A DNA stretch of 64,000 bases from Falsiroseomonas bella (GTDB lineage: Bacteria > Pseudomonadota > Alphaproteobacteria > Acetobacterales > Acetobacteraceae): positions 248,001-312,000 of the forward strand of contig NZ_QGNA01000005.1 of the NCBI RefSeq assembly GCF_003173615.1. Direction: 5' to 3'. The position numbers and the translations under genes are program-made. The notes below the pieces were generated by a model that was not told where the DNA came from, did not search any database, and saw only the letters and a program-made list of their open reading frames with translations. This document shows, one piece after another, positions 62,666 through 64,000 of this stretch (its first letter is position 1; each line of letters begins with the position of its first letter).

Positions 62666-63706
62666 ATGACCGACGCCGCCATCACCTTCGACCGCGTGAC
62701 CAAGGCCTTCGGCACGGTGCGCGCGGTGGACGAGGTCTCCTTCGACCTGCCGCGGGGCGCGCTGGTGACGCTGCTCGGCCCGTCCGGCTGCGGCAAGACA
62801 ACCACGCTCCGCCTCGTCGCCGGGCTCGAACTGCCGACAGAGGGGCGCATCACCATCGAGGGCCGCGACGTCACGCGGCTCGCCGCGGCCGAACGGCGCA
62901 TCGCGATGGTGTTCCAGTCCTATGCGCTGTTCCCGCACATGAACGTGCTGGAGAACGTCGCCTATGGCCTCGTCGTCAACGGCGCGCGCAAGGCGGCGGC
63001 CGAAACGGATGCGCTCGCCATGCTGAAGACGCTGGGGCTGGAGGGCCTCGGCCAGCGCCTGCCGTCCGAGCTTTCGGGCGGCCAGCAGCAGCGCGTCGCG
63101 GTGGCCCGCGCCCTGGTGCTGCGGCCGCAGGTGCTGCTGTTCGACGAGCCGCTGTCGAACCTCGATGCCCGGCTGCGCCGCCGCGTGCGGGAGGACATCC
63201 GCGACCTGCAGAAGCGCCTCGGCCTCTCGGTGGTCTATGTCACCCATGACCAGCAGGAAGCGCTGGCCGTCTCCGACCTGGTCTGCGTGATGCGTGCCGG
63301 GAAGATCGCGCAGATGGGCACGCCGAACGAGCTCTACGAGGACCCGGCCGACTCCTTCATCGCCGACTTCATGGGCGAGGCGAATGTGCTGGACGGCGAG
63401 GTGCTCGGCCCCGACCGCATCGCGCTCGGCGGCGTCGCACTCGCCACGCGCATGCGGGCGCACCCCGCCGGCCCGGCGCAGCTCGCGGTGCGCCCGGAAT
63501 CCATCACGCTGCTGGCCGAGGGCGAGGGCCTGCCCGGCCGCATCCAGCGCGCTGCCTTCCTCGGCCAGACCCGCGAATACGAGGTCGAGACGGCGGTCGG
63601 CACGCTCTTCGTCGTGGCCCCCGCCGCCGCCCCGGCCTTCGCCGGCGGGGAGGCGGTGCGCTGCCGGATGGAGCGCGTGATCCCGCTGCGCCCGCCGCGC
63701 GGCTGA
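62666..63706 (+). CDS. ABC transporter ATP-binding protein (FbpC/AfuC-like)
   Basis: A 346-residue ATPase of the CUT1/FbpC type. Walker A GPSGCGKTT is at 38-46, Q-loop VFQSYA (82-87), ABC signature LSGGQ (136-140), Walker B LLFDE (157-161), H-loop in VTHDQQEA. The C-terminal 100 residues form the TOBE regulatory domain. It starts nine bases after the permease. As last gene of the operon it completes the importer; no other ATPase is needed. Confidence 0.94.
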   Translation: MTDAAITFDRVTKAFGTVRAVDEVSFDLPRGALVTLLGPSGCGKTTTLRLVAGLELPTEGRITIEGRDVTRLAAAERRIAMVFQSYALFPHMNVLENVAYGLVVNGARKAAAETDALAMLKTLGLEGLGQRLPSELSGGQQQRVAVARALVLRPQVLLFDEPLSNLDARLRRRVREDIRDLQKRLGLSVVYVTHDQQEALAVSDLVCVMRAGKIAQMGTPNELYEDPADSFIADFMGEANVLDGEVLGPDRIALGGVALATRMRAHPAGPAQLAVRPESITLLAEGEGLPGRIQRAAFLGQTREYEVETAVGTLFVVAPAAAPAFAGGEAVRCRMERVIPLRPPRG

Positions 63707-63720
63707 AGGGCGCCGGCCCT
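63707..63720. terminator. short hairpin at the end of the ABC operon
   Basis: AGGGC, GCCG, GCCCT: a 5-bp stem between the ATPase stop and the convergent small gene, overlapping the latter's last codon. Weak; it may be chance. Confidence 0.3.
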
Positions 63721-63955
63721 ACTCCCAGCGCAGGCTCTCGTTGCGCGGCGCCGGGCTGGCCGCCGGCCGCTCCGGCGCTGGCGCGGCCTCGACGCGATGC
63801 CCGGCCCGCCGGTCGAGGCTCTCCACCGCGGCAAGCGCGAGTGCCGCCACCTGCACCAGGCGCTGCCGCGCCTCCACCGGCGATCCCTCCCGCGCCTTCA
63901 CCCGCGCCCAGCCCGCATAGTCGGTGATGAGCCGCACGAAGTCGTCGGTGGACAT
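63719..63955 (-). CDS. small protein of unknown function
   Basis: A 78-residue open frame running from an ATG near the window edge to a TAG just after the ABC operon. The first 50 residues look like an amphipathic helical domain (MSTDDFVRLITDYAGWARVK, then RQRLVQVAALALAAVESLDR). The last 25 are Pro/Ala-rich. Small alphaproteobacterial helical proteins of this style exist, but I cannot name the family. Codon use fits the neighbours. Bases 63956-64000 beyond it show no feature. Confidence 0.55.
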   Translation of the reverse strand: MSTDDFVRLITDYAGWARVKAREGSPVEARQRLVQVAALALAAVESLDRRAGHRVEAAPAPERPAASPAPRNESLRWE

Positions 63956-64000
63956 CCTGTCGTCATGCGCCGGGCCACCCCATTGCGCATCCTGCCGCGT

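Noticed and set aside
59381-63706. Fe3+ (FbpABC) transport operon
   Set aside because: The receptor lacks the His, Glu and tandem Tyr iron ligands, and the neighbours are inositol enzymes and a phosphatase with no iron-related gene.

Overview
The window is a very GC-rich, densely coded stretch of bacterial chromosome. Gene content points to an alphaproteobacterium, most likely a Roseomonas-like member of the Acetobacteraceae/Rhodospirillales: a sucA-sucB-lpd cluster, several Bug/TctC-type solute receptors, HyuA/HyuB-type hydantoinases, a PhnCDEE transporter, and a GTP cyclohydrolase II carrying a decayed RibB-like front half. Taxonomy is inference from gene content only. No rRNA, tRNA, CRISPR array, insertion sequence or phage gene was seen.

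Layout. 1-5.8 kb: 2-oxoglutarate dehydrogenase (E1 cut by the window edge, E2, E3), with an AraC-type regulator on the other strand between E2 and E3. 5.8-15.5 kb: small household units, namely a membrane protein, a PEP-CTERM-like secreted protein, a TSUP permease operon, an Nfu scaffold, a nitroreductase, an orphan response regulator, RibA, an L,D-transpeptidase-fold protein, a DUF3830 protein and an FKBP. 15.5-23.7 kb (minus strand): a possible organophosphate operon of BT1-like permease, DeoR regulator, HAD phosphatase, PhnD, PhnC, two PhnE and GlpD. 23.8-29.6 kb: a 2-hydroxyacid dehydrogenase, then a ferredoxin-type 2-oxoacid oxidoreductase (KorAB) with a flavin/Fe-S partner that probably links it to NADP(H). 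30.2-38.7 kb: an IclR regulator and a seven-gene catabolic operon (HyuA, HyuB, TctC, class II aldolase, TctC, cupin, dihydropyrimidine/dihydroorotate dehydrogenase-like). 38.9-43.6 kb: M20 dipeptidase, AbgT and SLC13 permeases. 43.8-52.2 kb: patatin lipoprotein, RND pump with adaptor, alpha/beta hydrolase, AI-2E-type permease.

52.2-63.7 kb is the most striking region: two divergent operons from one short control region. One strand has iolD, iolE and a Na/Pi cotransporter (NptA/YjbB family). The other has iolG, an SDR, an inositol-monophosphatase-family phosphatase and a complete ABC importer whose receptor resembles AfuA, a known sugar-phosphate receptor, and lacks the ferric-iron ligands of FbpA. 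Both non-coding gaps in this block carry Pho-box-like direct repeats. The simplest reading, which is inference, is a locus that imports a phosphorylated inositol, removes the phosphate, starts inositol breakdown and disposes of surplus phosphate. The PhnCDEE-HAD-GlpD block at 15-22 kb may do something parallel for a glycerol-phosphate-type compound.

Many genes overlap by 1-4 bases (ATGA or TGATG), so operon calls are fairly safe. Strong GC-rich hairpins, mostly without T-tracts, separate several units.
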